Of a stretch of DNA of 64,000 nt, positions 34,673 through 42,524 are shown in pieces. The translations under genes were made by a program, and so were the position numbers. Position 1 is the first letter of the stretch; each line of letters starts with the position of its first letter. The notes beneath the pieces are model-generated. The model did not search any database. It saw only the letters and a program-made list of their open reading frames with translations, and was not told the origin of the DNA. Location: contig NZ_RKLP01000003.1 in assembly GCF_004011865.1 (NCBI RefSeq), forward strand, positions 248,001 to 312,000. The letters are read 5' to 3'. Origin of the DNA: Prescottella agglutinans (GTDB lineage Bacteria; Actinomycetota; Actinomycetes; Mycobacteriales; Mycobacteriaceae).

Positions 34673-35127
34673 AAGCGAATTGTGCGTATCGAACGCGTAA
34701 AAGTACAGCGAGCATCGGGTGAATCGACGGTGCTCTGGGTCTCATCTTCCCATCACCTCGAACGACGGTTCCGTCGGTGTGTGAACACTCACGTTTTTCG
34801 GGGGGTGTGTTGACCATCACTGGGTTGTCTCACTCACCGGGACCGACACCCGGAGCCCGGTGTGATGCTCGTTACGGTCCTCGCCACCGGGAGCGCAGCC
34901 TCCCGGCGAGTGGAGCTCGGGAAGGTCGGTGGCGGGATGTCGGCAGCGGTCGGGGCGCGCTGTCCCCTCTTTTCTTTACCAAAAGAAAGCACTTGCTTTA
35001 CCTAGTTTTTGCGCGACCTCCGGTTCGGCGCGCTGGCGTCGATCATCGCCGCAGGTCCGGACAGGTTTTCGATCTGTTGTTTCGGCCCCGGCCCGGTCTC
35101 GGGCACTGAGAAGGAGATACACCGACC
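34673..35127. promoter_or_regulatory. 455-base divergent intergenic region pitA-livK with AT-rich direct repeats
   Basis: No gene is seen. For livK, an AT-rich island at about 34968-35010 contains CTTTACC twice, at 34974-34980 and 34996-35002, exactly 22 bases apart (two helical turns). TAGTTT (35003-35008) just after the second copy could be a -10. For pitA, TACTTT on the minus strand (34705-34700) is a candidate -10. The livK ribosome site AAGGAG is at 35111-35116. Confidence 0.45.
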
Positions 35128-36543
35128 GTGAAGAGAAACAAGACTGCCAAGCTGGTCGTGGCGCTCGCCGCGACCGCGGCCCTGGTCTCGGCCTGCGCCG
35201 GCGACCGCGGCGGCGAAGCCGTCGTGCCGGGCACCGGGTCCAGCGACGCGCAGGCGTCGTCGTCCAGTTCCGTCGACAAGTTCGGCACCCTCGCCTCCCC
35301 GTGCGGCGAGGGCGACGCGAAGGGCGCCACCGATCAGGGCGTCTCCGACACCGAGATCAAGATCGGTTACGGCGACGACCGCGGCTTCGCGAAGAGTCCG
35401 GGCCTCAACAAGGAGATGTCCGACGCCGTCTCCGCGATGATCGACTGGTGCAACGACCAGGGCGGCATCAACGGCCGCAAGATCGTCGGCACCGACTACG
35501 ACGCCGCGATGACGCAGGCGAACTCCGTCATGCAGGACGCGTGCCGCACCCAGTTCATGATGGTCGGCCACGGCTTCGCGATGGACCAGACGTCCGAGCA
35601 GACCCGCGTCGCCTGCAACATGGCCGCGGTCCCGGGCTTCACCGTCTCCCCGGACGCGGCCAACGGACCCATGACCTACCAGGGCGTGCCGTTCCCCGTC
35701 GACATCGCGAACGCCTCGGCGTGGTTCCAGATGGGGGAGATGCACCCCGATCTCAAGAACGACTTCGCGCTCGTCGGTTCCACGATGCCGACCATCATCA
35801 CGTCGCTCACGAAGACCAAGTCGATGGCGGAGGCCGCCGGCTTCAAGCTCAAGGACTGCGGCGTCACCCTCAACTACGAGGGCGAGGCCAGCTACGTGCC
35901 GTTCGCGGAGAAGGTCAAGGCCTGCGGCGCCAAGGGCTTGTGGACATCCCGCTCGCCGGTCCCGGCCGAGTTCAACTTCTTCAAGGCCATCGACCAGGTC
36001 GGCATCGATCCGATCATCCTCGGTGAGGCCACCTGGTACGGCAACGCGGTCCAGTCGTTCAACAAGGACACCGGCCTGCTCGACAACCTCAATGCGGGCA
36101 TGACCTTCCAGATGCTCGAGAACGACGACAACGAGGCGGTCGCGCAGTACAAGGAGCTCGTCACGGCCAAGGGCGGCAAGACCGCGCTGCTCGGTATGCA
36201 GTCCACCTCCTCGTTCCTGCTGTGGGCCACCGCGGCCAAGGAGTGCGGCTCGGACCTGACGCGTCAGTGCATGATCGACGAGCTGTCGAAGATCCACGAC
36301 TGGGACGGCGGCGGACTCCACGCGGCCAGCGACCCGGGCAAGAACATTCCCGCGCAGTGCGGCCTGGTCGTGTCGATCAAGGGCGCCGACTACTCGCAGG
36401 CGTTCCCCTCCGAGGCGGGCGAGTTCAAGTGCGACCCGCAGTACCTCGTCAAGACGGATCCGTCGACGTGGGGCACCGAGCTCAACGCGGACCGCATCTC
36501 CACCAAGTACCTGAACCCGAACGTGATCACGCCGAAGGCCTGA
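35128..36543 (+). CDS. Branched-chain amino-acid-type ABC transporter substrate-binding lipoprotein
   Basis: A 471-residue type I periplasmic-binding-fold lipoprotein. The lipobox is VSAC with Cys23, followed by a Ser/Gly-rich linker to about residue 60. The binding domain includes IKIGYGDDRG, INGRKIVGTDYDAAMTQANSVMQDAC and several cysteines. The family (LivK-like) binds branched amino acids, amides, urea or other small solutes; the ligand here is unknown. It is the first gene of an importer with fused permeases and two ATPases. GTG start with AAGGAG 11 bases upstream. Confidence 0.9.
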   Translation: MKRNKTAKLVVALAATAALVSACAGDRGGEAVVPGTGSSDAQASSSSSVDKFGTLASPCGEGDAKGATDQGVSDTEIKIGYGDDRGFAKSPGLNKEMSDAVSAMIDWCNDQGGINGRKIVGTDYDAAMTQANSVMQDACRTQFMMVGHGFAMDQTSEQTRVACNMAAVPGFTVSPDAANGPMTYQGVPFPVDIANASAWFQMGEMHPDLKNDFALVGSTMPTIITSLTKTKSMAEAAGFKLKDCGVTLNYEGEASYVPFAEKVKACGAKGLWTSRSPVPAEFNFFKAIDQVGIDPIILGEATWYGNAVQSFNKDTGLLDNLNAGMTFQMLENDDNEAVAQYKELVTAKGGKTALLGMQSTSSFLLWATAAKECGSDLTRQCMIDELSKIHDWDGGGLHAASDPGKNIPAQCGLVVSIKGADYSQAFPSEAGEFKCDPQYLVKTDPSTWGTELNADRISTKYLNPNVITPKA

Positions 36544-36677
36544 TCCAGGGCCGGACGGTCGACACCCACAGGTATCGGGCCGCACGGCAATTTCGATCCG
36601 ATCGATGAACGCGGCGCCCTGGGCCACCGCCCGGGGCGCCGCGTCCATCCCGACTGAGTTCTTCAGAGGGTTCGCAG

Positions 36678-38969
36678 ATGGACACATTCGTGACGTTCAC
36701 GATCCTGGGTCTCGTCCTGGGTTCGGTGTACGCAATCGCCGCCTCCGGGCTGGTGCTCACCTACAACACGTCCGGCATCTTCAACTTCGCGCACGGCGCG
36801 CAGGCGATGCTCGGCGCCTTCCTCTACTGGCAGCTGAAGTACGGCTGGGATCTGCCGACGCCGGTGGCACTGGTCATCACCGTCGGCGTGGCCGGGCCGC
36901 TCATGGGCCTGCTGCTGTATGCCCTGATCATGCGCGGTCTCCGTGACACCGCCGAGGTCACCAAGATCGTCGTCACGGTGTCGATCATGCTCGGCATGCT
37001 CGCGCTCTCCCAGTGGTTCTGGCATCCCGAGGATCCCCGGACCATGAAGATGTTCTTCGGCGACGAGAGCCGGATCTCGTTCTTCGGCGCCACGATCCAC
37101 ACGCACGAGATCATCTGCCTGGTCGCCGCGGTACTCATCGCCGTCGGCCTGCGCTTCCTGTTCACCCGCACCCGCGTCGGCGTCTCGATGCGCGGTGTCG
37201 TCGACGACCCCGACCTGCTGCGCCTCAACGGACACAATCCGGAGCGCATCGCCGCGTTCTCGTGGGCGCTCGGTTCCACCCTGGCCGTCCTCGCGGGCAT
37301 CCTGGTCACCCCGATCAGCGGTGGCACCCTCGAGGCGAACATGCTGACCCTGCTCGTGATCGACGCGTTCGCCGCCGCCATGTTCGGCCGCCTGCGCAGC
37401 ATCCCGCGCACGTTCGTCGGCGCAGTCGTCCTCGGCCTCGCCGGCACCTACGTGCTCGGCTACTTCCCGGCCGAATGGACGTGGACGTCCAACCTCCGCG
37501 TCTCGCTCCCGATGATCGCGCTGTTCGTCGTCCTCATCGTGCTGCCGCAGGACCGTCTGCGTGGTGCGGCCGTCCGCACCCGTGAGCGCTACTCGGTCCC
37601 GTCGGTCCGCAAGGCCGTCGCCTGGGGCGTCGCGCTGATCGTGATCGTCTACCTGATCCGCCTGCTCATGGTCGAGTCCGCGATCACCACCCTCACCCTG
37701 GGTGTCTCGTTCGCGATCATCGCGCTGTCGCTGACCCTGCTCACCGGGTACGCCGGCGAGATGAACCTGGCGTCGGTGTCGTTCGGCGCCATCTCCACGA
37801 TCGTCGCGTTCCACTTCGGCATCTCCGGAACCGGCCTGGCGGCCCGCCTGAACATCTGGGGCCTGATCTTCGGAACGCTCGCGGCCGCGGTCATCGGCGG
37901 TCTGGTCGCCCTGCCGGCGCTGCGCCTGCGCGGCCTCTACCTGGCGCTCGCCACGATGGCCTTCGGCGTGTTCCTCAGCAACATGGTGCTGCGCGACACC
38001 ACCGAGCACGAACTGTTCGGCGTCAAGTTCTCGATCTTCACCGGCGGCTCCCTGGTGATCCCACCGATCAAGATCGGACCGCTGGACCTGAGCAACCAGA
38101 CGGCCTTCCTCATGACGGCCACCTCGCTCTTCGTGGTGCTGGCCATCGGCGTCATCGCCCTGCGCAACAGCGGTTACGGCCGCCGCCTCGCCGCGATGAA
38201 GGACAGCCCCGCCGCATCGGCGATGCTCGGACAGAACCTCGTCAAGCTCAAGCTCAGCGTGTTCATGCTCTCGGCCGGCATCGCCGGACTCGGCGGCATC
38301 CTGATGTCGAGCGCGATCGGAGCGGTCTCGAACGAGAACTTCTCGATCATGATCAGCCTCACGATCCTCATGCTCACCGTCGTCGCGGGTATCGGCTACG
38401 TCACCGGCGCGTTCTTCGGCGGCCTCATGGCCGGCGTCGGCTTCGCGGTGATCATGGTGTCGTTCAACAACCTGGCGTCGGCGCAGCCCGAACTCGAGGG
38501 GCTGTGGACGTTCATGGGTCATCTGGCCGCCGTCAGCCCCGCCCTGATCGGTATGGGAGTCGGCAAGAACCCGTCCGGCTCGGTGCACGACGTCATCGAG
38601 GGCTACCGCCGCCTGCGGGGCGCCAAGCCGGTGCTGATCGGTGGTGCCGCCGTCGTGGCGCTGGCCTACGTCCTCGCGCTCACCGGGGTCCTCGGCAACT
38701 GGTGGTTCGCGACGATCACGATCGTCACGGTGTTCATGCTCCCGGTCGTCGGACAGATGGTCATGCCGGAAGCGGTGCTGGGCAAGGAGACGGCCGAGGC
38801 CGCGAAGGGCACCCCACCGGAGGAGATCGGCATCGACGAGCCGTACACCGAGGAGGGCCTCGCGGCCCTCGACCGCGAACTCGGGCTGCCCGCCGCCGTC
38901 ACCGCGCACACCGCGGCCGCGACGGAGCAGTTCGCCGGAAAGCCCAAGGAGCTGAGTGTCCATGCCTGA
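36678..38969 (+). CDS. Fused LivH-LivM branched-chain-type ABC permease
   Basis: A 763-residue membrane protein containing two permeases that are usually separate. Residues 1-295 are LivH-like (GSVYAIAASGLVLTYNTSGIFNFAHGAQAM), and about 310-660 are LivM-like (SLTLLTGYAGEMNLASVSFGAI, RLRGLYLALATMAFGVFLSN, ...). Residues 660-720 add two extra helices, and the last ~45 residues are a charged cytosolic tail. Such fusions are known in actinobacterial members of this family. The LivG start overlaps its stop region. GAGGG precedes ATG 36678. Confidence 0.92.
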   Translation: MDTFVTFTILGLVLGSVYAIAASGLVLTYNTSGIFNFAHGAQAMLGAFLYWQLKYGWDLPTPVALVITVGVAGPLMGLLLYALIMRGLRDTAEVTKIVVTVSIMLGMLALSQWFWHPEDPRTMKMFFGDESRISFFGATIHTHEIICLVAAVLIAVGLRFLFTRTRVGVSMRGVVDDPDLLRLNGHNPERIAAFSWALGSTLAVLAGILVTPISGGTLEANMLTLLVIDAFAAAMFGRLRSIPRTFVGAVVLGLAGTYVLGYFPAEWTWTSNLRVSLPMIALFVVLIVLPQDRLRGAAVRTRERYSVPSVRKAVAWGVALIVIVYLIRLLMVESAITTLTLGVSFAIIALSLTLLTGYAGEMNLASVSFGAISTIVAFHFGISGTGLAARLNIWGLIFGTLAAAVIGGLVALPALRLRGLYLALATMAFGVFLSNMVLRDTTEHELFGVKFSIFTGGSLVIPPIKIGPLDLSNQTAFLMTATSLFVVLAIGVIALRNSGYGRRLAAMKDSPAASAMLGQNLVKLKLSVFMLSAGIAGLGGILMSSAIGAVSNENFSIMISLTILMLTVVAGIGYVTGAFFGGLMAGVGFAVIMVSFNNLASAQPELEGLWTFMGHLAAVSPALIGMGVGKNPSGSVHDVIEGYRRLRGAKPVLIGGAAVVALAYVLALTGVLGNWWFATITIVTVFMLPVVGQMVMPEAVLGKETAEAAKGTPPEEIGIDEPYTEEGLAALDRELGLPAAVTAHTAAATEQFAGKPKELSVHA

Positions 38970-39705
38970 CACCCCCATCCTCGAAACCCGCGGGATCACC
39001 GTCCGGTTCGGCGGCCACGTCGCGGTCAACGACGTGAGCATCACCGTCGAGCGCGGCGCGATCACCGGACTGATCGGACCGAACGGCGCCGGCAAGACGA
39101 CGCTGTTCAACACGATCACCGGCCTCCAGAAGCCGGCGTCGGGCAAGATCCTGCTCGACGGCCAGGACGTCACGCGGCTCACGCCCGCCAAGCGGGCGAA
39201 CAAGGGTCTGGCCCGCACCTTCCAGCGACTCGAGCTGTTCCTGTCGCTGTCGGTGCGGGACAACATCCGCGTCGCCGGGGACATCCACCGGGCGAACACC
39301 CGCAGCAGGATCGACGTGGACGCGGAGACCGATCGCATCCTCGAGCTGACGAAGCTCACCGATGTCGCGGACAAGGACGTCTCCGACATCCCGACCGGGC
39401 GGGCCCGTGTCGTCGAGGCGGCACGAGCCCTGATGACGTCGCCGCGGCTGCTGCTGCTCGACGAGCCGGCGTCCGGTCAGACCGAGCAGGAGACCGAGGA
39501 CTTCGCGGAACTGCTGCAGCAACTCGCTGCGGACGGCCTCGCGATCTGCCTCGTCGAGCACGACATCCCGCTGGTGATGAAGCTGTGCAAGCAGATTCAC
39601 GTGCTCGACTACGGCGCGGTCCTCGCGTCGGGCGGCCCGGATCAGGTCCGCGACGACCCGGCGGTGATCGCCGCCTACATCGGCACCGCAGAGGAGGCAG
39701 TGTGA
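38962..39705 (+). CDS. LivG-type ABC transporter ATP-binding protein
   Basis: A 247-residue ATPase with Walker A GPNGAGKTTLFNTI, Q-loop TFQRLELF and Walker B LLLLDEPASGQTEQE. The signature region reads DIPTGRARVVEAARAL in place of LSGGQ, a variant that I believe is usual for this actinobacterial subgroup; asymmetry with the canonical LivF partner is therefore possible. ATG 38962 is preferred (AAGGAG 10 bases upstream); GTG 38956 is in frame. It overlaps the permease gene by 8 bases and the LivF gene by one. Confidence 0.9.
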   Translation: MPDTPILETRGITVRFGGHVAVNDVSITVERGAITGLIGPNGAGKTTLFNTITGLQKPASGKILLDGQDVTRLTPAKRANKGLARTFQRLELFLSLSVRDNIRVAGDIHRANTRSRIDVDAETDRILELTKLTDVADKDVSDIPTGRARVVEAARALMTSPRLLLLDEPASGQTEQETEDFAELLQQLAADGLAICLVEHDIPLVMKLCKQIHVLDYGAVLASGGPDQVRDDPAVIAAYIGTAEEAV

Positions 39706-40454
39706 TGGCTGTGATGTCGACAGCGACCACGAACGTCACGGAGACGCCGGACGGGCCCACCCCGCTGCTCGAATTGGCCGGGGTCCGAGCGGGTTACGGC
39801 CCCATCGAGGTCCTGCACGGAGTGGACCTGGCGCTGGAGCCGGGCACCGTGATGGCCCTGCTCGGGCCCAACGGCGGCGGCAAGACCAGCACGCTGAAGA
39901 TCTGCTCGGGCATCCTGCCGGTCACCGACGGTGAGCTGCGCATGGCCGGTCGGGTCGTCAACGGCGCGGAGGCGTCGGATCTCGCGAAGCTCGGCGTGTG
40001 CTCGATCCCCGAGGGGCGCGGCATCTTCGCCAACCTGACGGTGCACGAGAACCTCTGGGTCGCCACCGGAACGGGATCGAACCTCGCGAAGCTCGAGGAG
40101 ATCGCGTACACCCGGTTCCCGATCCTCGGCAAGCGCAAGAACCAGCTCGCCGGCTCCATGTCCGGTGGCGAGCAGCAGATGCTCGCGCTGTCCCGGGCCC
40201 TCGGCACCGACCCGACCCTGCTGCTGCTCGACGAGCTGTCGATGGGTCTGGCCCCGCGGATCGTCTCCCAGATGTACGACATCGTCGGCCAGTTGGTCGA
40301 GGAGGGGCTGACCATCCTGGTGGCCGAGCAGTTCGCCCGCGCCGTGCTGCCGATCGCCGATCGCGCAGCACTCATGCTCCACGGACGAGTGGTCCGCGTC
40401 GGGGCGCCCGACGAAATCGAGAACGAACTTTCCAACAGCTACCTAGGAGGATGA
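39705..40454 (+). CDS. LivF-type ABC transporter ATP-binding protein
   Basis: A 249-residue ATPase forming the second nucleotide-binding half of the importer. Walker A is GPNGGGKTSTLKI, the signature is SMSGGEQQMLALSRAL and Walker B is LLLLDELSMGLAP. The first ~20 residues (AVMSTATTNVTETPDGP) are a polar extension. The ATG overlaps the LivG stop (TGATG) with GAGGAGG 7 bases upstream, and its own stop overlaps the next small gene's leader. Unlike its LivG partner it has a canonical signature motif. Confidence 0.93.
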   Translation: MAVMSTATTNVTETPDGPTPLLELAGVRAGYGPIEVLHGVDLALEPGTVMALLGPNGGGKTSTLKICSGILPVTDGELRMAGRVVNGAEASDLAKLGVCSIPEGRGIFANLTVHENLWVATGTGSNLAKLEEIAYTRFPILGKRKNQLAGSMSGGEQQMLALSRALGTDPTLLLLDELSMGLAPRIVSQMYDIVGQLVEEGLTILVAEQFARAVLPIADRAALMLHGRVVRVGAPDEIENELSNSYLGG

Positions 40455-40456
40455 CG

Positions 40457-40810
40457 ATGACCACTCTCGCAGACGAGCGTCGCGCCCAGTTCAAGACCGA
40501 CGTCGCCGAGCTCAAGCTCAAGACGGGCCAGTCCCGCGGTGACGGAGCGGCCCGCATCGCCGGCCTGATCCTGATGATCGTCGGTGCCGTCGCGGCATTC
40601 GTCGTCTACATCTCGTCCCTGACCCTGAACGATCTGCGCGACATCACGTCCTACCAGATCCTGGCCACCGCGTTCCTCGCGGTGACCGTGATCGGGGCGG
40701 CGCTGTACCTCGCCGGCGCGGTCGCCAAGGTGCTGCGTCTGTGGCTGCTGCGTCAGCTGCACGAGGGCCAGGCGCAGGCCGACCAGATCGCGGCCGCGCT
40801 GTCCAAGTAG
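40457..40810 (+). CDS. Small two-span membrane protein in the transporter operon (117 aa)
   Basis: Residues 1-30 are charged and helical (DERRAQFKTDVAELKLKTGQSRG), helices span about 33-53 and 66-88, and the C-terminus is again helical and polar (LRLWLLRQLHEGQAQADQIAAALSK). ATG 40457 has AGGAGG with 6-base spacing. It begins 2 bases after livF, so it should be part of the importer operon and perhaps an accessory subunit; that role is inference from position. It converges on the next gene with a 6-base gap. Confidence 0.78.
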   Translation: MTTLADERRAQFKTDVAELKLKTGQSRGDGAARIAGLILMIVGAVAAFVVYISSLTLNDLRDITSYQILATAFLAVTVIGAALYLAGAVAKVLRLWLLRQLHEGQAQADQIAAALSK

Positions 40811-40816
40811 GCGCGG

Positions 40817-41197
40817 TCAGCGCAGGTCGCGGCGGATCGGATGGTCCTCCGGGATCTGCACCAGCACGATCGGGACGTCGTCCGGGTCGGCGATCCACAT
40901 CTCGTGCAGTCCCCACGGTTCCTTGCGGGCCTCCCGGACGATCGGCACCTCGGCCCGGATCAGCTCGGCCTGTGCGTCCGCCAGGTTCCGCACCTGCAGC
41001 CACAGCGCACCCGAGAAGCGCGACTCCAGTTCGGTGCCGCCGTGCGCGGTCACCTCGACCAGCCCCTGCCCGGCGAAGAACACGGTGCCCCCGGGGTATT
41101 CGCGCGCGATCGCCAACCCGAGAACGTCACGGTAGAACGACAACGTCACCTCGTAGTCCCGGGGGCGCAGAATCGTCCTGCTGCTGAGTATCTCCAC
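40817..41197 (-). CDS. VOC-family glyoxalase/dioxygenase-fold protein (Rv0546c-like)
   Basis: A 126-residue single VOC module: RDYEVTLSFYRDVLGLAIAREYPGG, VEVTAHGG and the closing LHEMWIADPDDVPIVLVQIP. In mycobacteria the gene next to pitA (Rv0546c) is of this type, so the assignment fits the shared neighbourhood, although the transporter genes are inserted between here. GTG 41197 follows GGAGGAG. Reaction unknown; lactoylglutathione-lyase names are often given but not supported by any residue I can identify with certainty. Confidence 0.82.
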   Translation of the reverse strand: MEILSSRTILRPRDYEVTLSFYRDVLGLAIAREYPGGTVFFAGQGLVEVTAHGGTELESRFSGALWLQVRNLADAQAELIRAEVPIVREARKEPWGLHEMWIADPDDVPIVLVQIPEDHPIRRDLR

Positions 41198-41230
41198 GTT
41201 TCGCTCTCCTCCTGCGTCACACCCGCGGTG

Positions 41231-41680
41231 TCACTGTTCCGGGGCGGGCCGCGCCTCGTGGCCCGCACGGCCCGGGGTACGTCGGGCTTCCTTCATCTCG
41301 GCCTCGTACAGGTGTCGTCGCCCGCAGAGCAGTGTTTCGCGGACCGCCTTCTCGTGTTCGCGGAACTCGGACCAGTACCCGTCGTCGAACTCCTCGACGA
41401 CCTGGAAGGTCCACCGGCCCTCGAGCACGTTGCGCCCCACCATGGCAGTGTCCAACCGCTCCGCACTCGCCGGATGCCCGGACGCGATCAGCATCTCCAC
41501 CGCCTCACCGAGTTGCCGGTCGGCCCGTCCCATCAACTGGTGGAACGCGTACAGGTGGCCGCGGGCCTGCTCGACGGTCTCGAGGGCCTCGGACAACTTG
41601 CCCACCGCCTCGACGGTGGCGTCGGTGACTCCCTCCGGGCGGCGATGCTCCGGTGCGGGCTGCTCGCGGTCGACGGTCAT
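41231..41680 (-). CDS. Conserved helical protein (149 aa), unknown function
   Basis: A soluble, mainly helical protein with a conserved-looking core: LETVEQARGHLYAFHQLMGRADRQLGEAVEMLIASGHPASAERLDTAMVGRNVLEGRWTFQVVEEFDDGYW. The N- and C-terminal ~20 residues are polar, Pro/Glu/Arg-rich. Several His and Asp/Glu residues in the core could bind metal, but this is speculation. CACACT about 6 bases before ATG 41680 may be a leaderless -10. It lies 33 bases upstream of the VOC gene on the same strand. Confidence 0.7.
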   Translation of the reverse strand: MTVDREQPAPEHRRPEGVTDATVEAVGKLSEALETVEQARGHLYAFHQLMGRADRQLGEAVEMLIASGHPASAERLDTAMVGRNVLEGRWTFQVVEEFDDGYWSEFREHEKAVRETLLCGRRHLYEAEMKEARRTPGRAGHEARPAPEQ

Positions 41681-41826
41681 GGATCAAGTGTGCCCGGTGG
41701 TGTACTCGTGCTGTCAGCCGTTCGCGCGAAGCAGGCGCGTCCCCGGGTGTCGACCGGGACCGGCTCCTGCCCGGGCGTTGTCGAAGCGGTCGCGGTGCAT
41801 CTCCGTCGGCGACCCGCCGGCATCCG

Positions 41827-42450
41827 TCACGACCGCCGCCCGTGCGCGACGAACCAGTCGCGGGCGTGATCGGCGACGATTTCCAGGGTGCCGGGCTCCT
41901 CGAACAGGTGCGTCGCGCCGGGCACGACCACGACTTCGTGCTCGCACTCGAGCAGCCTCGCGGCCTGCCGGTTCAGTTCGATCACCGCGGTGTCGAGGGA
42001 GCCGACGAGCAGCAGCGTCGGCGCCCGCACCATCGACAGGCGCGCGCCGGCCAGGTCGGGTCGGCCACCGCGGGACACGATCGCGGAGATGTCGGCATCC
42101 CGTTCCGCGGCCGCGTGCAGGGCGGCCCCGGCACCCGTGCTCGCCCCGAAGTACGCGATCGCCGGTGCCCGCTCCCGCAGTTGCGCGGTGACCTCGGTGA
42201 GCCGCGCCGACAGCAGCGGGATGTCGAACACCAGCCGACGGTCCCCCTCCTCGTCCGGCGCGAGCAGGTCGAACAGCAGCGTGCCCAGGCCGACGTCCTG
42301 CAGCAGTTCGGCCACGAAGCGGTTGCGCGGACTGAACCGGCCGCTGCCGCTGCCGTGCGCGAACACGACCACCGGCAGGTCGCCGGCCGGATCGGTCAGC
42401 GCGCCGGACAGGTGGACGCCGTCGACCGCGAACTTCGTCTCGGTGCTCAC
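41827..42450 (-). CDS. Alpha/beta-hydrolase (dienelactone-hydrolase-like)
   Basis: A 207-residue hydrolase. VVVFAHGSGSG provides the oxyanion-hole region and the nucleophile elbow is AYFGASTGAGAAL (G-x-S-x-G, Ser near residue 102). LLVGSLDTAVIEL supplies the acid and GATHLFEEPG the catalytic His. The compact length and the VFAHGSGSGRFSPRNRFVAELLQ segment match a group often annotated as dienelactone hydrolase or phosphoribosyltransferase-associated hydrolase; the substrate is unknown. The GTG start at 42450 gives a family-like N-terminus. Confidence 0.83.
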   Translation of the reverse strand: MSTETKFAVDGVHLSGALTDPAGDLPVVVFAHGSGSGRFSPRNRFVAELLQDVGLGTLLFDLLAPDEEGDRRLVFDIPLLSARLTEVTAQLRERAPAIAYFGASTGAGAALHAAAERDADISAIVSRGGRPDLAGARLSMVRAPTLLLVGSLDTAVIELNRQAARLLECEHEVVVVPGATHLFEEPGTLEIVADHARDWFVAHGRRS

Positions 42451-42524
42451 CTGTCCATTGCACACCCGATCGCGGGGTCGCCCAAGCGGAATCGGGTGCC
42501 GAGACCGATTTCGCCGCGGGCGGT

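Noticed and set aside
36663-39389. A 908-residue open frame on the minus strand opposite the fused permease and LivG genes
   Set aside because: It is rich in Arg, Asp, His and Gly with no domain, has no ribosome site and is the expected by-product of a GC-rich third codon position in the plus-strand genes.
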